Of a stretch of 64,000 nucleotides of DNA, positions 51,899 to 59,269 are shown piece after piece. Every line of letters starts with the position of its first letter. Within the stretch, counting starts at the first letter, position 1. The translations under genes were made by a program, and so were the position numbers. The stretch is from Winogradskya consettensis (GTDB taxonomy: Bacteria > Actinomycetota > Actinomycetes > Mycobacteriales > Micromonosporaceae). The notes beneath the pieces were generated by a model that ran no database searches, was not told where the DNA came from, and was given only the letters and a program-made list of their open reading frames with translations. The stretch is taken from positions 124,001-188,000 of the forward strand of contig NZ_BOQP01000039.1 in NCBI RefSeq assembly GCF_018332715.1, in the 5' to 3' direction.

Positions 51899-53713
51899 AT
51901 GAGTTTGGACGAAGCACTGCGAATACCCGGCGCGTACGCGGTGGCCCTCATCACCGCCGACGAGCCGGCCCTCACCTGGTGGGGCCGATCCCCCACCGAC
52001 CGGGAAGCCCAGGCCGCCTCCCAGGTCGGCCGGGCCGCCGCCGACCTGGTCCGCCTCAGCTCGGTCAACGTCCTCACCGACACCCTCGACGACGTCCTGG
52101 TCACCAGCGCCCAGGCCTTCCACGTCCTCCGCCTCATCCCCACCCCCAACGGCCAGGACCGCGTCGCCCACCTTATGCTCCGCCGAGCAGGCGCCAACCT
52201 GGCCATGGCCCGCCACGACTTCCGGCGCCTGACCTCGGCTTATGCCACGGAGACTGCCCCGGCATCTGCCGCGGGCGAGTCGCCGGCTGTGGGTGAAGCG
52301 CTTACGGTGGTCGGTGGACCGGCTGTGGGGGAGTCGTATGCGGAGGGCGCTGCGCCTATGGCGGACGTTGCGCCTGCGGTGGAGGAGGCGTCTGCGGTAA
52401 GCACTGCGCCTGCTGCGGAAGTTGCGCCTGCGGTGAGCATTGCGCCTGTGACTGGAATTACGCGGGCGGAGGCGCCTGCGGTGGAAGTTGCGCCTGTTGT
52501 GGAGGAGGCGTCTGCGGATGTCTCACGCGCGGAGATAGGGGCGCACGCCGCGGCGGAAACGCAGGCGGAAGCACGTGCGGTGAATGGCGTGCCTGCGGTG
52601 GGTGTCGCCCACGAAACGGCCGCTGTTCCGGACGAGCTGATGATGCAGGATGCATCATCAGGTGGGGAAGCGGACAATGAGGTCGTCATAGGGCGTGCGA
52701 CCGAGCCGGCTTTGTCGACCGAGCCGAAGGGTGCGGCGGAGGCTCGGGCTGCGGAGGCTGAAGAGCCTGCCGAGCCGGAGTTGTTCGCGGGGCTCGAGAC
52801 TTTGGTCGCGCGTGGGTCCTCGGCCGGGCCTGAGGCTGTCAACGGGATGCCGGTAGCGGACGTGGAGGCGTTGCCGGTTTTCTCGAGGGCTCTGGAAGGC
52901 GAACCGGAGATCTTCCGGGATGCGGTCGCCGAGTTCACGGCGGCATCCGAGCCTGACCTCGCGCCCAAGGTCGAGCCTGACCTCGCGCCCAAGGCCGAGC
53001 CTGACCTCGCGCCCAAGGTCGAGCCTGACCTCGCGCCCAAGGTCGAGCCTGACCTCGCGGCGGAGGTCGAGCCGGACCTCGCGCTCAAGGCCGAGCCGGA
53101 CCTCGCGCTCAAGGCCGAGCCGGGTCTGGCATCCAAGGCCGGGCTGGACGTCGCGGCCGAGGTCGAGCCGGGTCTGGCAGAAGAGTCCGAGTCAGGCCTC
53201 GCGACCGAGGTCGAGCCGGAGATGGCGCTCAAGGTCGAGCCGGACGTCGCGGCCGAGGTCGAGCCGGATGTAGCACCGGAGGCTGGGCCTGGGGCTGCAG
53301 CGCAGGCCGGGGCTGAGAGCGTGGCTGAAGACTGGTCCGAGGTTGAGGCGGAGGCGGAGCTCAGCGACTTCGAGGAGGAGCCTGGGGCCATTGCTGAGCT
53401 GGAGGCGCTGGACGTACCGGATTTCGGTGATGAAACGCACGATGGGGCTGGTCGTGAACCGGCGGTCGATGCGGGCGAGTATGAAGATGATCGTGGTTCA
53501 GGGCTCGACGAGGCGTCCGATCCGGAGCAGGATTCGCTGGTGGAGACGGAGAAGCCGATTCTTCCTCGGCGGTCGCCGGGGACGGAGAATCTGCCGGCGG
53601 CTGCAGTGACGGCCAAGGCTTCGCCGGCGGCTTGGCTGGATCTGCTCGGTCAGCCGTATTTTAACGATGAGACGGTGTTGGAGCGCGTTCTCGGCTCGCT
53701 CAAGCGCCTGTAA
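51899..53713 (+). CDS. Roadblock-like domain fused to a long acidic repeat tail, cluster gene 3
   Basis: 604 aa. Residues 1-115 are roadblock-like (SLDEALRIPGAYAVALIT, DLVRLSSVNVLTDTLDDVLVTSAQAFHVLRLI, ANLAMARHDFRRL). From about 120 the chain is low-complexity, Ala/Val/Glu/Pro-rich and strongly acidic. Residues about 350-465 consist of 8-residue repeats of the type EPDLAPKV. The C-terminal 30 residues (AAWLDLLGQPYFNDETVLERVLGSLKRL) form an amphipathic helix that looks like a docking motif. Disorder with a terminal peptide suggests a scaffold linking the roadblock dimer to something else. Function unknown. Confidence 0.8.
   Translation: MSLDEALRIPGAYAVALITADEPALTWWGRSPTDREAQAASQVGRAAADLVRLSSVNVLTDTLDDVLVTSAQAFHVLRLIPTPNGQDRVAHLMLRRAGANLAMARHDFRRLTSAYATETAPASAAGESPAVGEALTVVGGPAVGESYAEGAAPMADVAPAVEEASAVSTAPAAEVAPAVSIAPVTGITRAEAPAVEVAPVVEEASADVSRAEIGAHAAAETQAEARAVNGVPAVGVAHETAAVPDELMMQDASSGGEADNEVVIGRATEPALSTEPKGAAEARAAEAEEPAEPELFAGLETLVARGSSAGPEAVNGMPVADVEALPVFSRALEGEPEIFRDAVAEFTAASEPDLAPKVEPDLAPKAEPDLAPKVEPDLAPKVEPDLAAEVEPDLALKAEPDLALKAEPGLASKAGLDVAAEVEPGLAEESESGLATEVEPEMALKVEPDVAAEVEPDVAPEAGPGAAAQAGAESVAEDWSEVEAEAELSDFEEEPGAIAELEALDVPDFGDETHDGAGREPAVDAGEYEDDRGSGLDEASDPEQDSLVETEKPILPRRSPGTENLPAAAVTAKASPAAWLDLLGQPYFNDETVLERVLGSLKRL
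52949..53290 (+). repeat. 24-nt minisatellite encoding acidic octapeptide repeats
   Basis: Near-identical 24-nt units (GAGCCTGACCTCGCGCCCAA followed by GGTC) run from 52949 for about five copies, then decay through about nine more units. Period 24 keeps the frame. Confidence 0.85.
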
Positions 53714-53752
53714 GACCCCCCGATTGTCAGACGCGCGAGAAGAGACCCACCG

Positions 53753-54178
53753 GTGCAGAGCACGACCAGCGATCAGCAGTACAACGCCGTCCGCGCGGAG
53801 CTTGCCGCGCTTCGGCATCAGGTGACCGGCGTGCAGGGGTGTGTCATCGCCGGCGTTGATGGGCTGCTGATTCTTCATGACACGATGTCCAACACCGAGC
53901 CGCACGACCTGGCCGCGCTGGCGGCGGGGGCGCACGGCATCAGCCGTACCTGTGGCAGTGCCCTGAACCAGGGTGGTTTCCATGAGTGCACCATCCATAA
54001 CCACCAGGGTTATCTGGTGGTCTACGCGGTGGGTGAGTTGGCCCTGCTCGCGGTGCTCGGCGACGAGAAGATGAACGTCGCGCGGCTGCACCTCGAGGCC
54101 CGCTCGGTGACCGCGCGCCTGGCCGCCCTGCTGGAGATCAAGACGGTTCAGCAGGCGCACCCGTTCGATCAGCGCTGA
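53753..54178 (+). CDS. Roadblock/LC7 (MglB-like) protein, cluster gene 4
   Basis: 141 aa from a GTG with GAGAAGAG upstream. The most canonical member: ELAALRHQVTGVQGCVIAGVDGLLILHD, LAALAAGAHGISRTCGSAL, GGFHECTIHNHQGYLVVYAVGELALLAVLGDE, final helix ARLHLEARSVTARLAALL. It begins 39 nt after gene 3. The end overlaps the convergent SDR gene by 10 nt. As in MglB or conservon CvnB proteins, it should be a homodimeric GTPase regulator, but no GTPase lies here. Confidence 0.85.
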   Translation: MQSTTSDQQYNAVRAELAALRHQVTGVQGCVIAGVDGLLILHDTMSNTEPHDLAALAAGAHGISRTCGSALNQGGFHECTIHNHQGYLVVYAVGELALLAVLGDEKMNVARLHLEARSVTARLAALLEIKTVQQAHPFDQR

Positions 54179-55005
54179 GCGGGGAAATCGGTCGACAGCG
54201 TCAACTCTTCCCAGGCGAGGAGGTCGGCGTCGACGGCCGCGCGGCCCGCTCGGACCAGGCGCAGGGCGTCGGAGCCGAGGACGAGGTGGCGCGGCGGTTC
54301 GGGTGCGTCGATGACCTCGAGGACGGCGGTTGCGGCGTGGGCGGGATCGCCCAGTTGGCGGCCGCTGGCCTCGTGGCGGGCGTCGCGGATCGGGTCGAAG
54401 AGGGCGTCGTAGTCGGGGATGGATCTTGGGGCCCGGGTCATGGAGCGGCCGGCCCAGTCGGTGCGGAACGAGCCGGGTTCCACCGCTGTGACGTGGATGC
54501 CGAAGGGCGCGACCTCTTTGCCGACGGCTTCCAGGATGCCTTCGAGCGCGTACTTGCTGCCGCAGTAGGCCGCGACACCCGCGAAGCCGGCCAGTCCGCC
54601 CATCGAGGTGACGGCGAGGATGTGGCCGCGGCGGCGTTCGCGCATGAAGGGCAGCACGGCCTGGACCGTTGCCGCCGCGCCGAAGACGTTCACGTCGAAC
54701 TGGGCGCGCAGGGCGGCCAGCGGCGTCTCCTCGAACGTTCCCTCCAGGCCGTAGCCGGCGTTGGCGATGAGTACGTCCACCGCGCCGACGGTCCGCTCGA
54801 CGTCCGCCACGACGGCGAAGACCGCGCGCTCGTCGGTGACGTCGAGGACCCGGGCGTGGGCGCGGTGCGGGTCGAGGGCGGTGAAGGCCGTGGCGTCGGC
54901 GTCCTTGCGGACGGTGCCGACGACGGTGTGGCCCGCCTGCAGGGCGGCGACCGCGAAGGCGCGGCCCAGGCCGGTGCTGACGCCGGTGATCAGGAAAGTC
55001 TTCAT
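54169..55005 (-). CDS. Classical short-chain dehydrogenase/reductase
   Basis: 278 aa. TGVSTGLG at about 7-14, ANAGYG at about 85-90, VTSMG and YCGSK give the cofactor and catalytic motifs of classical SDRs. Tail length and pattern resemble the SDR at 18087-18908. It is divergent from an XRE regulator across 85 nt, a pairing frequent in actinobacteria, and is the likely regulatory target. Substrate unknown. Confidence 0.9.
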   Translation of the reverse strand: MKTFLITGVSTGLGRAFAVAALQAGHTVVGTVRKDADATAFTALDPHRAHARVLDVTDERAVFAVVADVERTVGAVDVLIANAGYGLEGTFEETPLAALRAQFDVNVFGAAATVQAVLPFMRERRRGHILAVTSMGGLAGFAGVAAYCGSKYALEGILEAVGKEVAPFGIHVTAVEPGSFRTDWAGRSMTRAPRSIPDYDALFDPIRDARHEASGRQLGDPAHAATAVLEVIDAPEPPRHLVLGSDALRLVRAGRAAVDADLLAWEELTLSTDFPAQR

Positions 55006-55078
55006 GCGGCAAGCTTGTGCGCGGGTGGCGACCGCAACCAGGACATGTCGTACCCAGGCTCCGCGCGGTAAAGGGCCT

Positions 55079-55084
55079 TAGCCT
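55079..55084 (+). promoter_or_regulatory. -10 box for a leaderless XRE-regulator transcript
   Basis: TAGCCT is followed by 6 nt and the ATG at 55091. Confidence 0.45.
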
Positions 55085-55090
55085 CGGGTG

Positions 55091-55915
55091 ATGACCGGCA
55101 ACAACCTCGGCGAGTTCCTGCGCGCGCACCGTGGCAGGCTGCGGCCCGGCGACGTGGGTCTGCCGTCGTACGGCACGCGCCGGGTGGCAGGTCTGCGCCG
55201 TGAGGAGGTCGCCGCGCTCGCGGGCATGAACGGTGACTACTACGCCCGGCTGGAGCAGGGCCGCGAGCACAGTCCGTCGGCGCAGATCCTCGAGGCGATC
55301 AGTGCCGCCCTCCGGCTGGACGGCCCGGCCCGCGAGCACCTGTACCGGCTGGCGGGAACGGTGCCGGATGCCCGGCGTACGCCGAAGGAGGCGGTGAGTG
55401 CGCCGTTGCAGCAGCTGCTGGACGCGTACACCACTGTGCCGGCTTTTGTCCTGAACCCCGCGAAAGACTTCGTGGCGGCAAACGCCCTGGCCGAGGCGTT
55501 GTTCTGCCCGTTCGAGACGGTGGACAACCTGGCCCGCATGACGTTTCTCGACCCGGCGGCCAAGCACTTCTTCGTCCACTGGGAGACGTTCGCCGAGTCG
55601 ATCGTGGCCGGGCTGCGGCACGCCACCGGCATCGACCCCGCGTACGCCCGGCTGAGCGAGGTCGTGCGCTCGCTGAACGAGCAGAGCGAAGCCTTCGAGA
55701 CGCTCTGGTCGTCGCACACCGTCTACGGCAAGACCCAGGACACCACGGAGTTCGATCATCCCGAGGCGGGGCGGCTCGCCCTGATCTCGCAGTCCTTCGA
55801 CGTGCGAGCAGCCCCGGGTCAGCTCATGGTCATCTATCAGCCGGAACCGGGGGACTGCTCAGGCGCGGGGCGGCTGCGGGCCGCACAGGGTCCTGATCGC
55901 GGCGAGCAGCGTTGA
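55091..55915 (+). CDS. XRE-family regulator with MmyB-like ligand domain
   Basis: 274 aa. N-terminal XRE HTH (about 4-80: LGEFLRAHRGRLRP, RRVAGLRREEVAALAGMNGDYYARLEQGR), then an MmyB-type PAS-like domain (about 95-265: PAFVLNPAKDFVAANALAEALF, RMTFLDPAAKHFFVHWE). MmyB-like domains bind hydrophobic small molecules such as fatty acids. The pair with the divergent SDR suggests control of that gene. Its last 57 nt overlap the 3' end of the histidine kinase gene on the other strand. Confidence 0.9.
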   Translation: MTGNNLGEFLRAHRGRLRPGDVGLPSYGTRRVAGLRREEVAALAGMNGDYYARLEQGREHSPSAQILEAISAALRLDGPAREHLYRLAGTVPDARRTPKEAVSAPLQQLLDAYTTVPAFVLNPAKDFVAANALAEALFCPFETVDNLARMTFLDPAAKHFFVHWETFAESIVAGLRHATGIDPAYARLSEVVRSLNEQSEAFETLWSSHTVYGKTQDTTEFDHPEAGRLALISQSFDVRAAPGQLMVIYQPEPGDCSGAGRLRAAQGPDRGEQR

Positions 55916-57925
55916 GCGGGTGAACGGCTTCTCGACCAGCATGCTGTTGGCGTCCAGGTGCAGCTGCGGGCCGAGCGACGCGGCCGTGTAGCCGGACATG
56001 TAGAGCACCGGCAGGTCCGGGTGGTGGGTGCGCAGCGCGCCGGCGAGCTCCGGGCCGGTCATCGTCGGCATGACCACGTCGGTGATCAGCAGGTCCGGGT
56101 GGGCACCGGCGGCGACCTGGGTGACCGCCGTCAGCGCGTCCGTGGCGACCGTGATCTCGTAGCCGGCCGGCTCGATCAGACGCTGCACCAGCTTGGCGAC
56201 CTCGGGCTGGTCCTCGACGATCAGGACTCGGCCGATCACCTGCGGGGTGGTCTGGCGATCGATCGCCGGCGCGGTGCGCTCCTCCGCCGCGGGCAGGTAG
56301 AGGTGGACCGTCGTGCCCATCCGGGGCGCCGACTCCAGCACGATGTGACCGCCGAATCCCTGCACGATGCCCGCCGTGGTCGCGAGGCCCAGGCCGGACG
56401 CGGTGGGCCGGGTGGTGAAGAACGGTTCCAGGGCGCGGCGGCGGGTCTCGTCGGTCATGCCCGTGCCGGTGTCCTGGATGACCATGTGCACGATCCGGCC
56501 CGCGGGCGCGTTCTCGGCCAGCTGGCCGGGTTCGACGACCTCGTTGGTGGCGGCGACCCGCAGCATGCCGCCGTGCAGCATGGCGTCGCGCGCGTTCGCC
56601 GCGAGGTTGACGAGTGCCTGTTCGAGCGGGCCGCGCTCACCGCGTACCGGCCAGATGTCGGGGCTGAAGGCCAGATCGAGGCCGATCCGCTCACCCAGGG
56701 TGCGGGAGAACAGGCTCTGCACGTCGGTGAGCAGGTCCGGGATCGGGATGATCTCCGGCCGATTTCCCTCGGTACGCCCGAACGCCAGCAACTGGTGCGT
56801 CAGCGTCCGCCCGGTCCCCACGGCATCCAGGATGTCCTTCGCCATCTGGTGCTGCGGCGTGCCCTCGGCGGTCGTCGTCGCGATCATGTCGGCGGAACCG
56901 GCCACGACGGTCATCAGGTTGTTGAAGTCGTGCGAGATGCCACCGATCAGCTGGCCCATGCTGTCGAGCCGGCGCAGATGGTCGAGCTGGCGCTTGAGCC
57001 CCTTGGCGTCGATGTGGTCGGTGGTGTCGGTGACCATGCAGAGCACGCCCATGTAGCGGCCGTTCTCGTCCTCCAGCGGCATCATGCTCATCCGTACGCT
57101 GCGGTGCGACCCGTCCGCGCGCAGCAACCGGGTCGCGCCGACGGTCGACCGGCCGGCCTTGCACTCGGCGAGGCGGCGGGTCAGCTCGGCCTGGCCGTGG
57201 TCGTCGAGGAAGCCGCGCAGCGAGACGTTGATCAGCTGGTGGCGCGGCATGCCGAGGACGACACCGATGGGCTCGTTCGCATACGTCGCGCGGCCCTCGT
57301 TGTCGAGCTGCAGCACGCCCTCGGGGATGGTTTCCAGGACCCGGCGGTACCGTTCCTCGCTGGCGCGCAGCCGCTCGATCGCCCGCGCGGACGATACCGC
57401 GAGCGACAACTCGCCGGCGATGTCGCGGGCCAGCTCCACCTCGGCCTCGGTGTAGATCGACTCCGGGGTCGAGCGGGTCAGGATCAGATAGCCCATGTAC
57501 GTGTTGTCCACGATGATCGGGCAGAGCACCGCCGCGTGCACCACCGGCAGCTGACCACCCGGATCCAGGTACGCCGAGTGCCGCGGCCGGGGCAGCCCGG
57601 TGACCGGCTCACCCTCGTCACCGGAGAGCACCACGGGACGGCGGCTCGCGGCGAGGCTCGTGGAGAAGTCGTCATCCGGCTGCTCGCCACTGCGGTCGAG
57701 CAGGCGTGCGTACGGCACCGCGAGCTCGTCGTCGGCATGCAGGTAGGTGATCGGCTCGTAACGGCCGTCGTCGCCCAGCAGCTGCACCCCGGCGCCGTCA
57801 CCGATCATGTCGGCGGCGGCGCGGGCGGCTGTGGCGCGGACCTGCCCGGCGTCCTCGGCGGCCCGGCTCAGTGCCAGTGCCAGATCTGCCAGCGCGTACC
57901 GGAGCGGATAAGCCATGACACCCAT
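55859..57925 (-). CDS. GAF-PAS hybrid histidine kinase with C-terminal receiver
   Basis: 688 aa, no TM segment, so a soluble sensor. GAF-like domain about 20-190, PAS about 193-305, HisKA with phospho-acceptor His about 332 in GGISHDFNNLM, HATPase about 430-545 (NLAANARDAM N-box, DTGTGM, GLGLATTAGIVQ), and a receiver domain about 570-685 with Asp about 616 in LLITDVVMP and the Lys in VEKPF. The HDFNN box marks the hybrid class whose receiver may act as phosphate sink or relay. No separate response regulator lies nearby. Signal unknown. The first of two close ATG codons was taken as start. Confidence 0.9.
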   Translation of the reverse strand: MGVMAYPLRYALADLALALSRAAEDAGQVRATAARAAADMIGDGAGVQLLGDDGRYEPITYLHADDELAVPYARLLDRSGEQPDDDFSTSLAASRRPVVLSGDEGEPVTGLPRPRHSAYLDPGGQLPVVHAAVLCPIIVDNTYMGYLILTRSTPESIYTEAEVELARDIAGELSLAVSSARAIERLRASEERYRRVLETIPEGVLQLDNEGRATYANEPIGVVLGMPRHQLINVSLRGFLDDHGQAELTRRLAECKAGRSTVGATRLLRADGSHRSVRMSMMPLEDENGRYMGVLCMVTDTTDHIDAKGLKRQLDHLRRLDSMGQLIGGISHDFNNLMTVVAGSADMIATTTAEGTPQHQMAKDILDAVGTGRTLTHQLLAFGRTEGNRPEIIPIPDLLTDVQSLFSRTLGERIGLDLAFSPDIWPVRGERGPLEQALVNLAANARDAMLHGGMLRVAATNEVVEPGQLAENAPAGRIVHMVIQDTGTGMTDETRRRALEPFFTTRPTASGLGLATTAGIVQGFGGHIVLESAPRMGTTVHLYLPAAEERTAPAIDRQTTPQVIGRVLIVEDQPEVAKLVQRLIEPAGYEITVATDALTAVTQVAAGAHPDLLITDVVMPTMTGPELAGALRTHHPDLPVLYMSGYTAASLGPQLHLDANSMLVEKPFTRSTLLAAIRTLCGPQPPRA

Positions 57926-58125
57926 GTGGCAACTATCGGCTGAATGGCCACGCGGTGCGGGCGGTTCAGGAGGAATGCAACCGACCGGACGAGGTCGGTC
58001 CCACCAGTCTCATGCGCAACGAGGCAGCCCTGCCCCGGTGACGGCGGCCTCCGGGGGTCTCCGCCTGCCGCCAACTCAGGCGCCGCGGGTTGCGTCGCGA
58101 AACCGGCGGACATAAGGATTTCTCG

Positions 58126-58257
58126 GTGGATGAGGAAAAGAAAGAGATCGAGCATCCCGTACGCGCCGAGACCGTCAAGGTGCCCCCGCCGCGCCGCGTG
58201 AACCAGCCGGCAGAGTGGCGCTGGACCCGCCCCCGGGAAGGGTTCGGGACCGGGTAG
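58126..58257 (+). CDS. Putative 43-aa charged small protein
   Basis: A GTG-started frame with AAGGA 7 nt upstream. The product is very polar (begins VDEEKKEIEHPVRAETVKVP, then PPRR and VNQPAEWRWTRP), GC-rich at third positions and probably disordered. Its TAG forms part of the TAGGGT -10 box of the L,D-transpeptidase gene 11 nt later. It is supported by codon pattern and ribosome site only. Confidence 0.45.
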   Translation: MDEEKKEIEHPVRAETVKVPPPRRVNQPAEWRWTRPREGFGTG

Positions 58258-58260
58258 GGT
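58255..58260 (+). promoter_or_regulatory. -10 box for a leaderless L,D-transpeptidase transcript
   Basis: TAGGGT is followed by 8 nt and the ATG at 58269; no ribosome site. Confidence 0.4.
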
Positions 58261-58268
58261 CGCGGACC

Positions 58269-59042
58269 ATGCGAAGACTGCTCGTGGCCGGGCTCGCGCT
58301 CGGGGCCGTCGTGTTCGGGCTCGGGGTCGCGTTCACGGCCGAGGCCGCGGCGGTGCCGGTCTACCACCCGACCCGGCTCAAGTACGTCGGCGACGCCCAG
58401 CAGATCGTGGTGGTCACCGGGACCGGGCGCAAGACAACGACGGGGACGCTCCGGGCGTACCAGAAGAATGCCGATGGGTCCTGGACTCAGAAGTTCGCGG
58501 GTATGGCGGCCCGCAACGGTTACGGCGGCTGGGTGTGGGGGTCCCAGCGGGTGCAGAACACCGGCACCACGCCGATGGGGACGTTCCACATCACGACGGC
58601 GTTCGGGCTGAAGGCCAACCCGGGCACGAAGATCAAGTACACGAGGGCCGACAGCGGCGATTACTGGGTCGGCGACAACAAGGACCCGAAGACGTACAAC
58701 CTCTTCCAGCCGTGGGCGTCTGGCACCCGGACCTGGCGGGTGGGTGAGTCCGAGCGCCTGGCGGCCTTCCCCACGCAATACGAGTACGCCGCCATGATCG
58801 ACTTCAACCGCCCGGTGGCCGCGTCGGTCACCTGGAACTCCGCGCACTCGGAATACGTCACGTCCAAGCCGGTCAGCGTGAAGCGCGGCTCGGCGATCTT
58901 CCTGCACATCAACGGCTCGGGATCGACGGCCGGCTGCGTGTCCGTGTCCCGTGCCAACATGATCAACCTGCTCAAGTGGCTCGACCCGGCCAAGAAACCA
59001 CGCATCGTCATGGCGCCGCTCGCCGACATCCAGAACGCCTGA
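58269..59042 (+). CDS. Secreted L,D-transpeptidase (YkuD domain)
   Basis: 257 aa. Signal peptide to about residue 27 (AEAAA). The YkuD active site is HINGSGSTAGCVSVS, with His about 213 and catalytic Cys about 223. The segment TTPMGTFHI upstream is the usual TPxG strand. The enzyme would form 3-3 crosslinks in peptidoglycan or attach proteins to it, outside the membrane. It ends 44 nt before the leader ORF of the EF-Tu paralogue. Confidence 0.9.
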   Translation: MRRLLVAGLALGAVVFGLGVAFTAEAAAVPVYHPTRLKYVGDAQQIVVVTGTGRKTTTGTLRAYQKNADGSWTQKFAGMAARNGYGGWVWGSQRVQNTGTTPMGTFHITTAFGLKANPGTKIKYTRADSGDYWVGDNKDPKTYNLFQPWASGTRTWRVGESERLAAFPTQYEYAAMIDFNRPVAASVTWNSAHSEYVTSKPVSVKRGSAIFLHINGSGSTAGCVSVSRANMINLLKWLDPAKKPRIVMAPLADIQNA

Positions 59043-59072
59043 AATAAGCTCGCGCGTTCCTGCGTTACCGCC

Positions 59073-59078
59073 TACCGT
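59073..59078 (+). promoter_or_regulatory. -10 box for the leaderless EF-Tu leader transcript
   Basis: TACCGT is followed by 7 nt and the ATG of the leader ORF at 59086. The spacing matches the other probable leaderless promoters in the window. Confidence 0.5.
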
Positions 59079-59085
59079 GATCGCC

Positions 59086-59178
59086 ATGTTCGCACTCGGT
59101 CTGCAGCTGCCCGCGGGTTCCCCCGCGGTGGCTCCCGTGTGCTCTTTGCTGAACAGCGGCGCTGATACCCGAATCTGA
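59086..59178 (+). CDS. 30-aa leader peptide upstream of the EF-Tu paralogue
   Basis: ATG at 59086, UGA at 59176-59178. The peptide starts MFALGLQLPAGSPAVAPVCS and ends LLNSGADTRI. It has no independent function that I recognise. A CCGCGG/CCGCGG hairpin (59111-59116 with 59123-59128) lies within it. Its stop codon touches the 5' arm of the antiterminator helix, so the position of a translating ribosome would choose between antiterminator and terminator. Confidence 0.65.
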   Translation: MFALGLQLPAGSPAVAPVCSLLNSGADTRI

Positions 59179-59248
59179 CCCTTCCCCACCAGCTCCGAAG
59201 AACCCAGGGGAAGGGTGGTTCGACCCTGCGTGGGTTCTCCCGTTTCTT
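59178..59248 (+). promoter_or_regulatory. Transcription attenuator (mutually exclusive antiterminator and terminator)
   Basis: Antiterminator: ACCCTTCCCC (59178-59187) pairs perfectly with GGGGAAGGGT (59207-59216), 10 bp. Terminator: AGAACCCA (59199-59206) pairs with TGGGTTCT (59231-59238), and AGGGT (59212-59216) with ACCCT (59223-59227) around GGTTCG, followed by CCCGTTTCTT. The two folds share 59207-59216 and cannot coexist. The EF-Tu ATG follows 22 nt later with its own TAAGGA site. Confidence 0.7.
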
Positions 59249-59269
59249 ACCGCCAGTAAGGACATTTCC

